Position numbers and translations under genes: made by a program
Notes under the pieces: generated by a model
What the model was told of the DNA's origin: nothing
The model's input: the letters and a program-made list of their open reading frames with translations, nothing else
Databases searched by the model: none
DNA from: an uncultured Flaviramulus sp.
GTDB lineage: Bacteria > Bacteroidota > Bacteroidia > Flavobacteriales > Flavobacteriaceae
Assembly (NCBI GenBank): GCA_947501105.1
Contig: CANMUP010000002.1
Coordinates: forward strand, 744,001-808,000
Length of the DNA stretch: 64,000 nt
Direction: 5' to 3'
In this document: positions 53,180-62,602 of the stretch, one piece after another
How the letters are laid out: every line of letters begins with the position of its first letter
How positions within the stretch are numbered: the stretch's first letter is position 1

Positions 53180-53476
53180 ATGAAAAAACGAGTTTACAGT
53201 ACAGAATTTAAATCAGAAGCTGTCCGATTAAGTTATCAGCGAGAAAACATTAAAGAATTAGCAGATGAACTAGGTATTCAGGTGCAACGTATTTATAAAT
53301 GGAGAGCGGGTCAAAAATCAAGACCAGTTTCACAGATTAGCATAAAACCATCACCAGATTCCTTGGAAGTAAAACAATTACGCAAAACACTTAAAGAAAA
53401 AGAACTAGAGCTTGATATATTAAAAAAAGCCGTTCACATCTTTTCCAGGAACGAAGGGAAGTCTATCAATTTATAG
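53180..53476 (+). CDS. IS3-family transposase OrfA
   Basis: A 98-residue DNA-binding protein of the IS3 transposase. YSTEFKSEAVRLSYQ and the following helix-turn-helix (IKELADELGIQVQRIYKWRA) are typical, with a leucine-zipper-like C-terminal part (LEVKQLRKTLKEKELELDIL). The run AAAAAAAG at 53422-53429 near the C-terminus lies where OrfA-OrfB fusions are produced by programmed -1 frameshifting, and the orfB frame is open through it. Confidence 0.9.
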   Translation: MKKRVYSTEFKSEAVRLSYQRENIKELADELGIQVQRIYKWRAGQKSRPVSQISIKPSPDSLEVKQLRKTLKEKELELDILKKAVHIFSRNEGKSINL

Positions 53477-53490
53477 TTAGCTATAAACAT

Positions 53491-54335
53491 ATGTATCCTA
53501 TTGATAAGATGTGTAAAGTATTAAAAGTAAGTCGAAGTAGTTATTATAGATGGTTCAGTCATGGACCTTCGAATCGGGCTATAGAAAACAGTTTGTTTAC
53601 AGATTTGATAAAAGAAATTTTTGATGTCAGTAATCAAACTTATGGAAGTCCTAGAATTACAGAACAGCTCAAAGAGAAGGTTATCATATATCAAAAAAGA
53701 GAGTAGCCAAATTAATGCGTATCAATGGTTGGAGAAGTAAACTTAAAAAGCAGTTTAAAGTTACTATAGATTCTAATCATCCATATCCAGTTTGCAGAAA
53801 TCATTTAAATAGGAACTTTAAACCAAAAACATTAAATGAAATTTGGGTATCTGATATAACCTATATAAAAACAGCTACTGGTTGGTTATATCTTACTACT
53901 ATTATTGATTTATATGATAGACAAGTAATAGGATGGTCATTAAGCACTAGGCTATATACCAATCAAACCATTATTCCAACTTGGAAAATGGCAGTATCGA
54001 AAAGAGAAATAACAGAGTCTTTACTTTTTCATTCAGATAGAGGTATACAATATGCTTCTATAGAATTTAGAAGATTGATTAAGAAAAATAGGTTAATTAC
54101 TCAAAGTATGAGTAGAAAAGCGAATTGTTGGGATAATGCTGTAGCTGAAAGTTTTTTTAAAACACTTAAGGTTGAACTAGTATATCATCATAACTTTAAA
54201 ACTACTCAGGAAGCCAAATTAGCAGTCTTTGAATATATAGGATGGTATAATAGAAAACGGTTACACTCTTCTTTGGGATATAAAACCCCTAAAGAAATGG
54301 AATTAGAATTTTATCAAATCAAAAATGTTGCATAG
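53491..54335 (+). pseudogene. IS3-family transposase OrfB, frameshifted
   Basis: The orfB frame (YPIDKMCKVLKVSRSSYYRW and so on; probably entered from the slippery A run at 53422) stops at 53706. The rest resumes in another frame (MRINGWRSKLKKQFKVT to 54335) and holds the DDE site: WVSDITYI, FHSDRGIQYAS and DNAVAESFFKTLK. Between them the expected KEKGYHISKKRVAKLM is broken at 53679-53680 by loss of one base (GG where GGG is needed). The integrase domain itself is intact. The gene is inactive unless the lost base is an error. Confidence 0.88.
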
Positions 54336-54355
54336 GTCTTAGAAAATTTGTCCGA

Positions 54356-54785
54356 CTTTTTGTTGCAAGTTCACCATATGCTATAATCTGTATCGAAGTC
54401 CAAGGATAATTGCGTCTAATTGTAAAAATTAAGAAAAAACAAGCATCAAAAACAAGCATCTACTTCCTAAAATCAAAAGAAAATTCAAAAGTCACCTTTT
54501 TTAGACTAAAAAATTGTGAAGAGAAAACTAAAATCTAATTGATTAGCCGTTTTGCAATGGTCTCATAAACATATAAACTATCTTCTTTATGTCCTGTCAA
54601 ACATAGCAAGTCTAGTAGTTACAACAAGAGGGGTAAGTAGCTGTGTTTCTGTTTGTAATTTCTTAAAACAATTGAGTTTTAAGGTTAAAAAACTAGTTTG
54701 TGCACCTAAGTAAACAAATTTGGACCACCTTTAAACGAGGCTTTCTATATAATTTTATCAAAAAATAAATATAAAATATAATAAG
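54356..54785. other. Spacer with a possible integrase scrap
   Basis: This 430-bp spacer has no intact gene. On the minus strand the codons ending in a stop at 54535-54537 read LTGHKEDSLYVYETIAKRLI (54586-54598 encode the TGHK part). The pattern LTGHK followed by Tyr recalls the C-terminus of a tyrosine recombinase, but the frame breaks upstream, so it is at most a relic. A promoter for the gene at 54786 must lie here; none is clear. Confidence 0.3.
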
Positions 54786-55778
54786 ATGAAAAAAATTACT
54801 CTTTTAAAAACTACTTTATTAGTTATGAGTTTTTATGCTTATAATAATGTTTCGGCACAAACATTAGAATTTCGGCTTCAACTAGATGGAAACATTACTG
54901 ACACAAGTGGTAATAACCGTGCTTTTTCCGATTATACTATCGTTGGTGGCGAAGTTGCTAATTATGTAACAGATGGCACGAGAGGAACGGTTAGGGATTT
55001 TGATGGCTTAAATAGTTATGCAGCTATCATAAGTGATGATTGGTTTGGTATTGCAGGAAATGCAGCACGTTCAACAGCGTTATGGATGAAAACGACAGGC
55101 AGTACTAAGCTTTGTTTGGTAGGTTGGGGTGATAAGAGTGGTGCTGGAACACGATGGGAATTGTTTTGTGAAGCTAATACTAATACCGCAAGACAAGAAG
55201 TTGAAAGTGGGTTTACAAGAGTAGATCCCAATGTAACTATAAATGATGGTTCATGGCATCATATTGTTGTTACTTTTGATCCGACTGATGACCATAATGG
55301 GATTGCAGGAACTACAGGAAATACAAGATTCTATATAGATGGTGTTTTGCAAACTAATTCTGCACATGCAACTACTGTTGATACGGTGCTTGATAAATTA
55401 CAATTGGGTGTAACGGGTAACGATGCGGGTAAATTTATCGGGCAATTAAGTGATGTAAGAGTGTATTCTGGTGTTCTTGATGCTACTCAAATTACTACGA
55501 TAATGAGTGGCGGAACTTTAAGTATTAAAGAATCTGGCTTTAGTAAATCAGAGTTGTCTTTATCTTCAACAGTAATTTCAGATTTTTTAAATATAAAATC
55601 GTCTTTAAATGACGAATTAAACGTTCAAGTATTTAACCTATTAGGTGAACCTGTAAGAGTGTTAAAATCTAACGAAGCAGAAGTAAAAGTAGATATGCAA
55701 TCTTTGTCTTCTGGATTGTATATTATAAAAGTTTCCTCTAATAGTATAACTGGAAGTTATAAAGTGATTAAAAAATAG
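54786..55778 (+). CDS. Secreted LamG-domain protein with T9SS sorting domain
   Basis: A 330-residue secreted protein. A signal peptide ends at NVSAQ. Residues about 25-240 form a LamG/concanavalin-like jelly roll (FRLQLDGNITDTSGNNRAF, DGSWHHIVVTFDPTDDH, RFYIDGVLQ, LSDVRVYSGVLDATQI). The C-terminal ~80 residues (LSLSSTVISDFLNIKSSLND, then SGLYIIKVSS) are a T9SS type A sorting domain. It has no catalytic residues I recognise, so a surface glycan-binding role is likely. It lies upstream of the second propeller gene but is separated from it by a strong terminator. Confidence 0.87.
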   Translation: MKKITLLKTTLLVMSFYAYNNVSAQTLEFRLQLDGNITDTSGNNRAFSDYTIVGGEVANYVTDGTRGTVRDFDGLNSYAAIISDDWFGIAGNAARSTALWMKTTGSTKLCLVGWGDKSGAGTRWELFCEANTNTARQEVESGFTRVDPNVTINDGSWHHIVVTFDPTDDHNGIAGTTGNTRFYIDGVLQTNSAHATTVDTVLDKLQLGVTGNDAGKFIGQLSDVRVYSGVLDATQITTIMSGGTLSIKESGFSKSELSLSSTVISDFLNIKSSLNDELNVQVFNLLGEPVRVLKSNEAEVKVDMQSLSSGLYIIKVSSNSITGSYKVIKK

Positions 55779-55809
55779 TTTATTCTATTTTGTAAAAAAA
55801 ATGGATTGC

Positions 55810-55857
55810 AAAAACACTTAAAATTATAAATTACTTATGATTTTAAGTGTTTTTATT
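55810..55857 (+). terminator. Rho-independent terminator after the LamG gene
   Basis: A perfect 15-bp stem AAAAACACTTAAAAT (55810-55824) with its complement (55840-55854) and a T-rich tail. An in-frame GTG at 55847 that would extend the next gene lies inside this hairpin, so that gene starts at 55877. Confidence 0.9.
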
Positions 55858-55876
55858 TAACCTAAAAAAAAGAAAA

Positions 55877-58800
55877 ATGATATCTACAAATTTATCAAAA
55901 ATTTATACTGTGATTATTTTTTGTTTTTGTACTATGTTTACGATTGGTCAAGAGCGCTATACGCCTTATGATAAGGTGCCAGGTGTTCCAATAATGTATA
56001 AGCCCGCATATACTCCTACCTACCCAGATTGGGCAAAAATGCTTTACCAATATCCTGTTGATTATCATGCAATATGTGATAAATTTGATTCATATATGCT
56101 TAAAAATAAAGGTTCAAAAAGCGCCATAATTAGATACTTTAAATTATGGAGACCAGCTATAGCGCCTTTTGTATCTACAGACGGTAATATAGAGTTGCCA
56201 GATTTTAAAGCATTAAACAATAAGATAGATAATAAATCATCTAAGTCTGGAATAGTCCAAAAATCATCTATTGTAGATAATTCTAATTGGACATTTTGGG
56301 GGCCAAAATGTACTGTCTGGAGAAATACTGGTGCAAACCTTAATGCAGGTGACGATGCACCATGGCAGGTAAACATCTATTCTATGGATGTTTCCGCATC
56401 TAATAATGATATTTTGTATGCTGGATCAGAAACGGGGTTTTTAAATAAATCTATTGATAATGGTTTTACATGGGATTTAATTGCGAAAGATTATAAGTTT
56501 GGAGGAGCAATAGGAGCTATAGTAATTCATCCAACAAACCCAGATATTGTTTATGTATCTAACTCGGCTGGAGTACATAAAACTATAAATGGTGGCATAA
56601 CTTGGCAAAAAATGAGTAGTTTTGATGGGCATGCTTTAGAAATAGACCCCAATAATCCACAAAAAATTATAGTAGCCTCTTTTACAGGTGTTTATTTAAG
56701 CAATGATGCAGGAGTTAATTGGACCAAAACACATGCGTCCTCAGTTTGGGATGTAAAGTTTAAACCAGATGATAGCAATGTAGTGTACGCCATATCAATT
56801 AAGAATAATACTTATTTTGATTTAATTGTATCTACAGATGGAGGAGCAAGTTTTACCTCTGATGTTAATTTTCCTGTAAATTTAGAAGAAAAAAATGGAG
56901 CGGTGTTAGCAGTAACACCGGCAAATCCTGACGTTGTGTATTTAGCAATGTTGTCTGGAGATGCTGCATCTGGCACTAATTTCCCTTTAGTTTACAAAGC
57001 ACAAGCACTTTTAAGTGGAGGTCGTGTATGGACAGAGCAAATAAAAGGTGCGATAAGAACTGGTGGAGGGGGGTTTGGTCTTTTTTCTAGTGGACAAGGG
57101 TTTTATGATTTAATTTTGGGTGTAGACCCAGACGATGAAGATGTATTGTTTTTTGGAACCACGGCATTTTTTAAATCAACTAATAGTGGTTTAGATTGGA
57201 CAAAGCTTGGAGGTTATGGAGGTAATTTTAATGTTCATCCAGATATGCAAGCCATTAAAATGTTAGGCAATGGAAAGATATGGTTAGCAACAGATGGGGG
57301 AATCAATTTTTCTAGCGATAATTTTACAAATGTAGACAATTGGAGGGTTAGTATTCAAGGTTTACATGGTTCGCAAATGTGGGGCTTTGATCAAGGTTGG
57401 AATGAAGATGTCATAGTTGGAGGAAGATACCATAATGGTAATGTGGCTCTCAAGGACATTTATAATGATAAAGCATTAAGAATGGGAGGAGGAGAGTCTC
57501 CAACGGGCTGGATTATTCATGGTAAACCTGGTCAAGCAACATTTAAAGATATCAATAAAAATTATACCACATCTATTCCAGAAACTATAGACCATGTAGT
57601 TGCCAATAAAAAATATGCTTTTACAAAACTTCCAAATATGAAAGGTAGTAAACGCCGAGGGAATCTATTACACCACCCTAATTATAGTGAGACATTATAT
57701 ACAGGAGAAGGTACTGGTGTATGGAAGAGTACCGATATGGGAGCAACATGGAATTTATTGAACAATTTTTCAGGAGATGTCATGTTCATAGAAATCAGCC
57801 ATAAAAATCCAGAGGTAATGTATGCCGATGTAGAAGGCTTTGGTTTGTATAAAACGGAAGATGGTGGATTAAATTGGGTAATGAAAAACAGTTTTATAGG
57901 TAGCGGACTTGGTACTTCAAGTTGGGTTGGATATTTACATTTTGTAATATCTCCTTACGATGAAAACACAATTTATCTTTGTCCGCAAAAAACCAATGCA
58001 GATTGGGAAGGTAAAATATTAAAGTCTACTAATGGTGGAGATACATGGGTTAATTGGTCAGGAACTTTGCCTACTTCTCAATATACAAAGGTTTTAGCTA
58101 TACAACCTACAAGCTCTGGCGAAGACTTAGTGTATATATTTAATAATGCAGTTAGAAATGTTGCTTCTGCAATAGGAGAATCGTTTTTTAGAAAAGAGAA
58201 TGCTACCGATTGGGAGCCTTTTAATAACAATTATTTAAAAGAATTAAGGTTAATTTATGCAAAACCTTTTTATAGAGATGGAAAGATTCGTGTTGCAGGG
58301 AGTGATGGTGTTTGGGAATCTCCATTGGCAGAACCTATATTCACACCAGAGGTTAATGCATGGGTAGAAAAGACTATTTATGCATGTGCTAAGGATACTA
58401 TTCGCATAGCAGATCATTCCATGTTAAATCATTCAGGGGCTACTTGGAATTGGATAGTTACTCCAGCTCCTGAGTATATAAGTGACGCTACATCTAAAAG
58501 TCCAAAAATTGTTGTAGGAGCATCAGGAAATTATACCGTGCAACAAGAAGTTACCCAAGGCGGAGTTACATATACAAAAACCCATACAGATATGTTTTCT
58601 GTGGAAGCTTGTGCAACATCAAATTGTGATACACCTGGTTTATTAGATCAATTGTTTTGGAGTTTGTTATTTGTAGATAGTGAATCTAATGATGGTCAAC
58701 CAGGAGAACTCGCATTTGATGGAAACCCTAGTTCAAAGTGGAATTCTGGATTTGAACCAGAAAAGCCAGATTACCCTCATGAAATTCGAATAGATTTAGG

Positions 58801-59335
58801 AGATAGGTATAAAATTTCAGAGTTTTTATTGACGAGTCATACACAACCGAATGGCCGTATAAAAGATGCAGAAATTTACATTAGTGATGATGTTAATAAT
58901 TGGGGGCAGCCAGTTTTAGTTACATTTCAAAATCAAGCCTCTCAAGACCCTGTAGTTTTTTCTCAACCTATATCGGGGAGATACCTTAGAGTTGTAGGGC
59001 TTAACTCTACAGATGGTGATAAGTTTGCTACTATAAATGAAATTAATCTTATTGGTTGTGATGCAGAAGCATTATCTATAAACGATAATAATATTATAAA
59101 TTTAAAAGCATTTCCAATTCCAACTAGTGGGCATATAAATATTTCTATTCCTGGTAGAGGCAATTTTGATTATGAAATTCACTCATTATTGGGGCAGGTT
59201 GTGAAAAAAGGAATTATTAAAGAAGCACATTCATCTCATATATTTGATTTAGGTAGTTTTGAATCGGGTATGTATATTATTAATTTAATTGATGAAACAG
59301 GAGCTGTATATAGAGCAAAGGTGATTAAAAATTAA
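55877..59335 (+). CDS. Secreted Asp-box beta-propeller protein with F5/8C domain and T9SS sorting domain
   Basis: A protein of 1152 residues from the ATG at 55877, a shorter paralogue of the 1885-residue protein at 32273. A signal peptide ends near FTIGQ. The propeller region (about 140-830) has the same Asp-box series (NKSIDNGFTW, HKTINGGITW, WKSTDMGATW). One F5/8C domain lies near residues 915-1065 and a T9SS sorting domain follows (INLKAFPIPTSGHINIS, then SGMYIINL). PKD spacers and the three extra F5/8C copies are absent. Downstream, 16 bases away, is a sulfatase, so the pair is probably co-transcribed. The molecular role is unknown; substrate binding at the surface or hydrolysis are both possible. 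Confidence 0.88.
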   Translation: MISTNLSKIYTVIIFCFCTMFTIGQERYTPYDKVPGVPIMYKPAYTPTYPDWAKMLYQYPVDYHAICDKFDSYMLKNKGSKSAIIRYFKLWRPAIAPFVSTDGNIELPDFKALNNKIDNKSSKSGIVQKSSIVDNSNWTFWGPKCTVWRNTGANLNAGDDAPWQVNIYSMDVSASNNDILYAGSETGFLNKSIDNGFTWDLIAKDYKFGGAIGAIVIHPTNPDIVYVSNSAGVHKTINGGITWQKMSSFDGHALEIDPNNPQKIIVASFTGVYLSNDAGVNWTKTHASSVWDVKFKPDDSNVVYAISIKNNTYFDLIVSTDGGASFTSDVNFPVNLEEKNGAVLAVTPANPDVVYLAMLSGDAASGTNFPLVYKAQALLSGGRVWTEQIKGAIRTGGGGFGLFSSGQGFYDLILGVDPDDEDVLFFGTTAFFKSTNSGLDWTKLGGYGGNFNVHPDMQAIKMLGNGKIWLATDGGINFSSDNFTNVDNWRVSIQGLHGSQMWGFDQGWNEDVIVGGRYHNGNVALKDIYNDKALRMGGGESPTGWIIHGKPGQATFKDINKNYTTSIPETIDHVVANKKYAFTKLPNMKGSKRRGNLLHHPNYSETLYTGEGTGVWKSTDMGATWNLLNNFSGDVMFIEISHKNPEVMYADVEGFGLYKTEDGGLNWVMKNSFIGSGLGTSSWVGYLHFVISPYDENTIYLCPQKTNADWEGKILKSTNGGDTWVNWSGTLPTSQYTKVLAIQPTSSGEDLVYIFNNAVRNVASAIGESFFRKENATDWEPFNNNYLKELRLIYAKPFYRDGKIRVAGSDGVWESPLAEPIFTPEVNAWVEKTIYACAKDTIRIADHSMLNHSGATWNWIVTPAPEYISDATSKSPKIVVGASGNYTVQQEVTQGGVTYTKTHTDMFSVEACATSNCDTPGLLDQLFWSLLFVDSESNDGQPGELAFDGNPSSKWNSGFEPEKPDYPHEIRIDLGDRYKISEFLLTSHTQPNGRIKDAEIYISDDVNNWGQPVLVTFQNQASQDPVVFSQPISGRYLRVVGLNSTDGDKFATINEINLIGCDAEALSINDNNIINLKAFPIPTSGHINISIPGRGNFDYEIHSLLGQVVKKGIIKEAHSSHIFDLGSFESGMYIINLIDETGAVYRAKVIKN

Positions 59336-59351
59336 GAACAAGGTATAACAA

Positions 59352-60908
59352 ATGAAAAAAGGCATATTAAATTTTATTACTTTTGCCATGTTTTTTGGAG
59401 TTCAATTTACTGTAGCTCAACAACCAAATATTATAGTATTTATTGTTGATGATATGGGGTGGCTAGATACTTCTGTTCCTTTCTGGGAACAAACTACAGA
59501 TTTTAATTTACGCTATAACACTCCAAATATGGAAACTTTGGCACAAGAGGGTATGAAGTTTACTCAGGCATATGCGCATAGTGTATGTACACCTTCAAGA
59601 ATTAGCCTATTGACAGGTATGAATCCAGCTCGACACAGGGTTACTAATTGGACTCATACTAAAGACCGTCAATCCGTAGGAGATGGTCAGAAACTTCAAC
59701 AACCAGATTGGAACGTCAATGGTGTTAATACGGTTGAAGGGGTTAATAAAACGGTTGTTGCTACCCTACTTCCACAATTATTAAAAGATTTAGGGTACTA
59801 TACTGTGCATTGTGGTAAAGCGCATTATGGTCCAAAAGATAGCCCTGGAGCAAATCCTTTAAATTTAGGGTTTAGTATAAATATTGCCGGACATCATGCT
59901 GGACAACCAGGTAGCTATTTAGGAGCAGAATCTTTTAGTAAAGGGAGTGCTTATCATGATGTTCCAGGACTTGAAGAATATCACGAACAGGATATTTTTC
60001 TTACAGAAGCTTTAACGTTAAAAGCTATTGAATCAATAGATGTTGCAGTTACTGCAAAGCAACCATTTTTTTTGCAAATGGCTCATTATGCAGTACATAC
60101 TCCTATTCAAGCTGATGATAGATTTGTTCAAAAATATATTGACCAAGGGTTAAATCTTACCGAGTCAAAATATGCCTCTATGATAGAAGGTATGGATAAA
60201 AGTTTGGGAGATATTATGAACTATTTAAAAAACAAAAATATTGATAATAATACCATTATTCTTTTTATTTCAGATAATGGAGGGTTAAGTGCCTATGGAC
60301 GTGGAGGAAAAAAGCATACCCATAATAAGCCATTAAGTAGTGGAAAAGGATCTTCCCATGAAGGAGGAATAAGAGAACCTATGATTGTTAAATGGCCAAC
60401 TAAAATTCAAGCAAATACTATATCAAATGAATATGTGCAGATTGAAGATTTTTTTCCTTCAATTTTAGAAATGGCAGGAATAACAGATTATAATACAATT
60501 CAAACTATAGATGGGGTAAGCTTTTTACCTTATCTTTTAAATAATACAAATACATTAGCGTCTTATAACAGGCCTCTTTTTTGGCATTACCCAAATAGAT
60601 GGGGACCCAATGGACCAGGAATTGGTTCTGCAAGTACGGTTAGACTTGGAGATTGGAAACTTATTTATTATCACGCATCTCGAAATTTTGAACTGTTTAA
60701 TTTAAAAAATGATATAGGTGAAACAAATAATAAATATTATGATAATTCGGAAAAGGCGTTAGAGTTAGCAACTATTTTAACTAATTATTTAAAGGTAGTA
60801 AATGCTCAAATGCCAATTGATAAAGAGACAGGGAAACTTGTTGAATATCCTTCGGAAATGTTGAATTTTGAAGAGCCGTATTTAAACAAAAGTGAAAGGA
60901 AGCATTAA
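59352..60908 (+). CDS. S1-family sulfatase, secreted
   Basis: A 518-residue sulfatase with a cleavable signal peptide (FTVAQ|Q, about residue 22) rather than the lipobox of its relatives, so it is soluble. Metal ligands Asp33-Asp34 (IVDDMGW) and the maturation motif CTPSR (Cys79 to Arg83) with ISLLTGM are intact. The segment between (WLDTSVPFWEQTTDFN) and HCGKAHYGP in place of GKWHLG are distinctive. SDNGGLSAYGRGG and SSHEGGIREPMIVKWP carry the second metal site. It lies 16 bases after the propeller gene, in a probable operon with it. Confidence 0.92.
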   Translation: MKKGILNFITFAMFFGVQFTVAQQPNIIVFIVDDMGWLDTSVPFWEQTTDFNLRYNTPNMETLAQEGMKFTQAYAHSVCTPSRISLLTGMNPARHRVTNWTHTKDRQSVGDGQKLQQPDWNVNGVNTVEGVNKTVVATLLPQLLKDLGYYTVHCGKAHYGPKDSPGANPLNLGFSINIAGHHAGQPGSYLGAESFSKGSAYHDVPGLEEYHEQDIFLTEALTLKAIESIDVAVTAKQPFFLQMAHYAVHTPIQADDRFVQKYIDQGLNLTESKYASMIEGMDKSLGDIMNYLKNKNIDNNTIILFISDNGGLSAYGRGGKKHTHNKPLSSGKGSSHEGGIREPMIVKWPTKIQANTISNEYVQIEDFFPSILEMAGITDYNTIQTIDGVSFLPYLLNNTNTLASYNRPLFWHYPNRWGPNGPGIGSASTVRLGDWKLIYYHASRNFELFNLKNDIGETNNKYYDNSEKALELATILTNYLKVVNAQMPIDKETGKLVEYPSEMLNFEEPYLNKSERKH

Positions 60909-60910
60909 TA

Positions 60911-61149
60911 GATGTGAAATATAGAATTGATGGAATCCCTGAGGTGAATTATAATAAGCACACTAATGATGTTAAAAAAACAAGATTTAGTACAGTTAAC
61001 ATAGATATGGACCAAAGAGATGTAGCTGGAGATAATAGCTGGTAGGAAAGTTACAAGAGAGATATTTGATAAACGGTAATGTTAAGCATGAATATGTTTT
61101 TTATTTGATTCCGTTTGAAAAAGGAAACAAATTAAATTTTATAGATTAA
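60911..61149 (+). pseudogene. Relic of a GH2 beta-galactosidase C-terminus
   Basis: Starting at 60911 one frame reads FSTVNIDMDQRDVAGDNSW, then stops; after frame changes it continues with GRKVTREI and INGNVKHEYVFYLIPFEK to a stop at 61147-61149. This matches the conserved end of LacZ-type beta-galactosidases (VxIDxxQxGVGGDNSWG, then Y and a final beta-strand). At least two frameshifts are needed, and no upstream part of the enzyme is in the window. The end of a GH2 gene was left here when the adjoining DNA was replaced. Confidence 0.75.
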
Positions 61150-61187
61150 AATAATCAATACAAATTCGGAATTTCGAAATTAAAAAT

Positions 61188-62594
61188 ATGAATATAAAAA
61201 AAATCTTACTTTTATCAGTTTTTGTAACTTTCATTTCATGTTTCTCTTATAAAAAACATGAATTAAATGAAGATACTAGACCCAATGTTATTGTTATTTT
61301 AATAGATGATGCAGGCTATGTAGATTTTGGCTTTATGGGATCTAAAGATTTAGAAACGCCAAATATAGATAGGTTATCAAAAAGCGGAGTAGTTTTAACT
61401 GATGCACATGTGTCTTCTACAGTTTGTGCGCCTTCTAGAGCAGGTTTAATTACGGGGAAATACCAACAGCGTTTTGGTTTTGAAGCAAATGGAACTGGAT
61501 CTAAAGAGTCTGGAGAATTAGGCTTAGATAATAATGTAATAACTATAGCCAATGTATTTAAGCAGCATGATTATAAAACTATAGCTTTAGGAAAATGGCA
61601 TTTAGGTTATAACAAAGAAGACCATCCCAACAATAGAGGTTTTGATGAGTTTTATGGATTTTTAACAGGAAGCAGGTCTTACTTTCCTTTAGAAAAAGTA
61701 AGTGCTAAAAATATGCTTCAACAAAATGGTAAACGAGTAGAATTTAAAGGATATTTAACAGATGTTCTTACAGATAGAGCTTTAAGCTTTGTAGAAGAAA
61801 ACAATGAATCTCCATTTTTTATGTATTTGGCTTATAACGCAGTTCATACTCCAATGCATGCAAAAAAGGAGCATTTAGAAAAATATAGCAATCATCCTAG
61901 GCAAAAGTTGGCTGCCATGACGTGGTCACTAGATGAAAATATTGGTAGGTTAATTAATAAGTTGGAATCTTCAGGGAAGTTAAATAATACTCTTATTTTC
62001 TTTTTGAGTGATAATGGAGGGGCTACTACAAATCAATCAACCAACGGAGCTTTAAAAGGGTTTAAAGGAAATCAGTTTGAAGGAGGTCATAGAGTACCTT
62101 TTATAGTCCACTGGCCAAAAAGCATAAAAGGGGGAAGGACTTATGATGGATTAACATCCTCACTAGATATTTTTAAAACTTCTATAGTAGCTGCAAGGAT
62201 AAAAGAAGATGAAAGTTGGCAATTAGATGGTGTAGACTTATTACCATTTTTTAGTGGAGAAAAGCAAACAGCACCCCATGAGAAATTATTTTGGAGAAAA
62301 ATAGGTAACTCTGCAGTGCGTATTGGAAATAATAAACTAATTAGTTTAAGGGGGTATGGTAATGTATTATATGATTTAAAAGAAGATATAGGTGAATCTA
62401 ATGATTTATCTAAAACAGATTTTCAAACTTATAACAGACTACTTCAAGAGTATAAAAATTGGGAAATCGAAATGATAGAGCCTTTATGGGAGGAAGGTTC
62501 ATATTGGAAGCAGCGGAATCATGAAATACATAAAAATCTAATGAATAATTTATTCAGAGATGTTGAGGGGATGAAAGCTTTTTCTAAAAATTAA
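61188..62594 (+). CDS. S1-family sulfatase, lipoprotein
   Basis: A 468-residue sulfatase. The lipobox is FISC (Cys18). Metal ligands Asp40-Asp41 (ILIDDAGYVDFGFMG) and the maturation motif CAPSR (Cys80 to Arg84) with AGLITGKYQQRFGFE are intact. ALGKWHLGYN and FFLSDNGGATTNQSTNGAL supply the remaining active-site residues. These features place it near the arylsulfatase A / GalNAc-6-sulfatase-like branch. It stands alone between two gene relics and has no close operon partner, so its expression signals may have been changed by the rearrangements. Confidence 0.92.
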   Translation: MNIKKILLLSVFVTFISCFSYKKHELNEDTRPNVIVILIDDAGYVDFGFMGSKDLETPNIDRLSKSGVVLTDAHVSSTVCAPSRAGLITGKYQQRFGFEANGTGSKESGELGLDNNVITIANVFKQHDYKTIALGKWHLGYNKEDHPNNRGFDEFYGFLTGSRSYFPLEKVSAKNMLQQNGKRVEFKGYLTDVLTDRALSFVEENNESPFFMYLAYNAVHTPMHAKKEHLEKYSNHPRQKLAAMTWSLDENIGRLINKLESSGKLNNTLIFFLSDNGGATTNQSTNGALKGFKGNQFEGGHRVPFIVHWPKSIKGGRTYDGLTSSLDIFKTSIVAARIKEDESWQLDGVDLLPFFSGEKQTAPHEKLFWRKIGNSAVRIGNNKLISLRGYGNVLYDLKEDIGESNDLSKTDFQTYNRLLQEYKNWEIEMIEPLWEEGSYWKQRNHEIHKNLMNNLFRDVEGMKAFSKN

Positions 62595-62602
62595 AGACCA
62601 TT

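Larger units (their letters stand above)
53131..54355. mobile_element. IS3-family insertion sequence
   Basis: An element of about 1225 bp with imperfect terminal inverted repeats that begin TCGGACA (53131-53150 and the complement of 54334-54355; TCGGACAGAGTTTTAAGAC against TCGGACAAATTTTCTAAGAC). It carries orfA and orfB of an IS3-type transposase. No target duplication is obvious. It landed directly after the terminator of the GH109-SusCD operon, a safe site that leaves the neighbouring genes intact. Confidence 0.9.

Noticed and set aside
53422-53429. Treating the A run in orfA as a damaging homopolymer
   Set aside because: It is at the usual position of programmed -1 frameshifting in IS3 elements, and the orfB frame is open through it.
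55847-55876. GTG-started extension of the second propeller gene
   Set aside because: It lies inside a strong terminator hairpin; the ATG at 55877 matches the paralogue's signal peptide.
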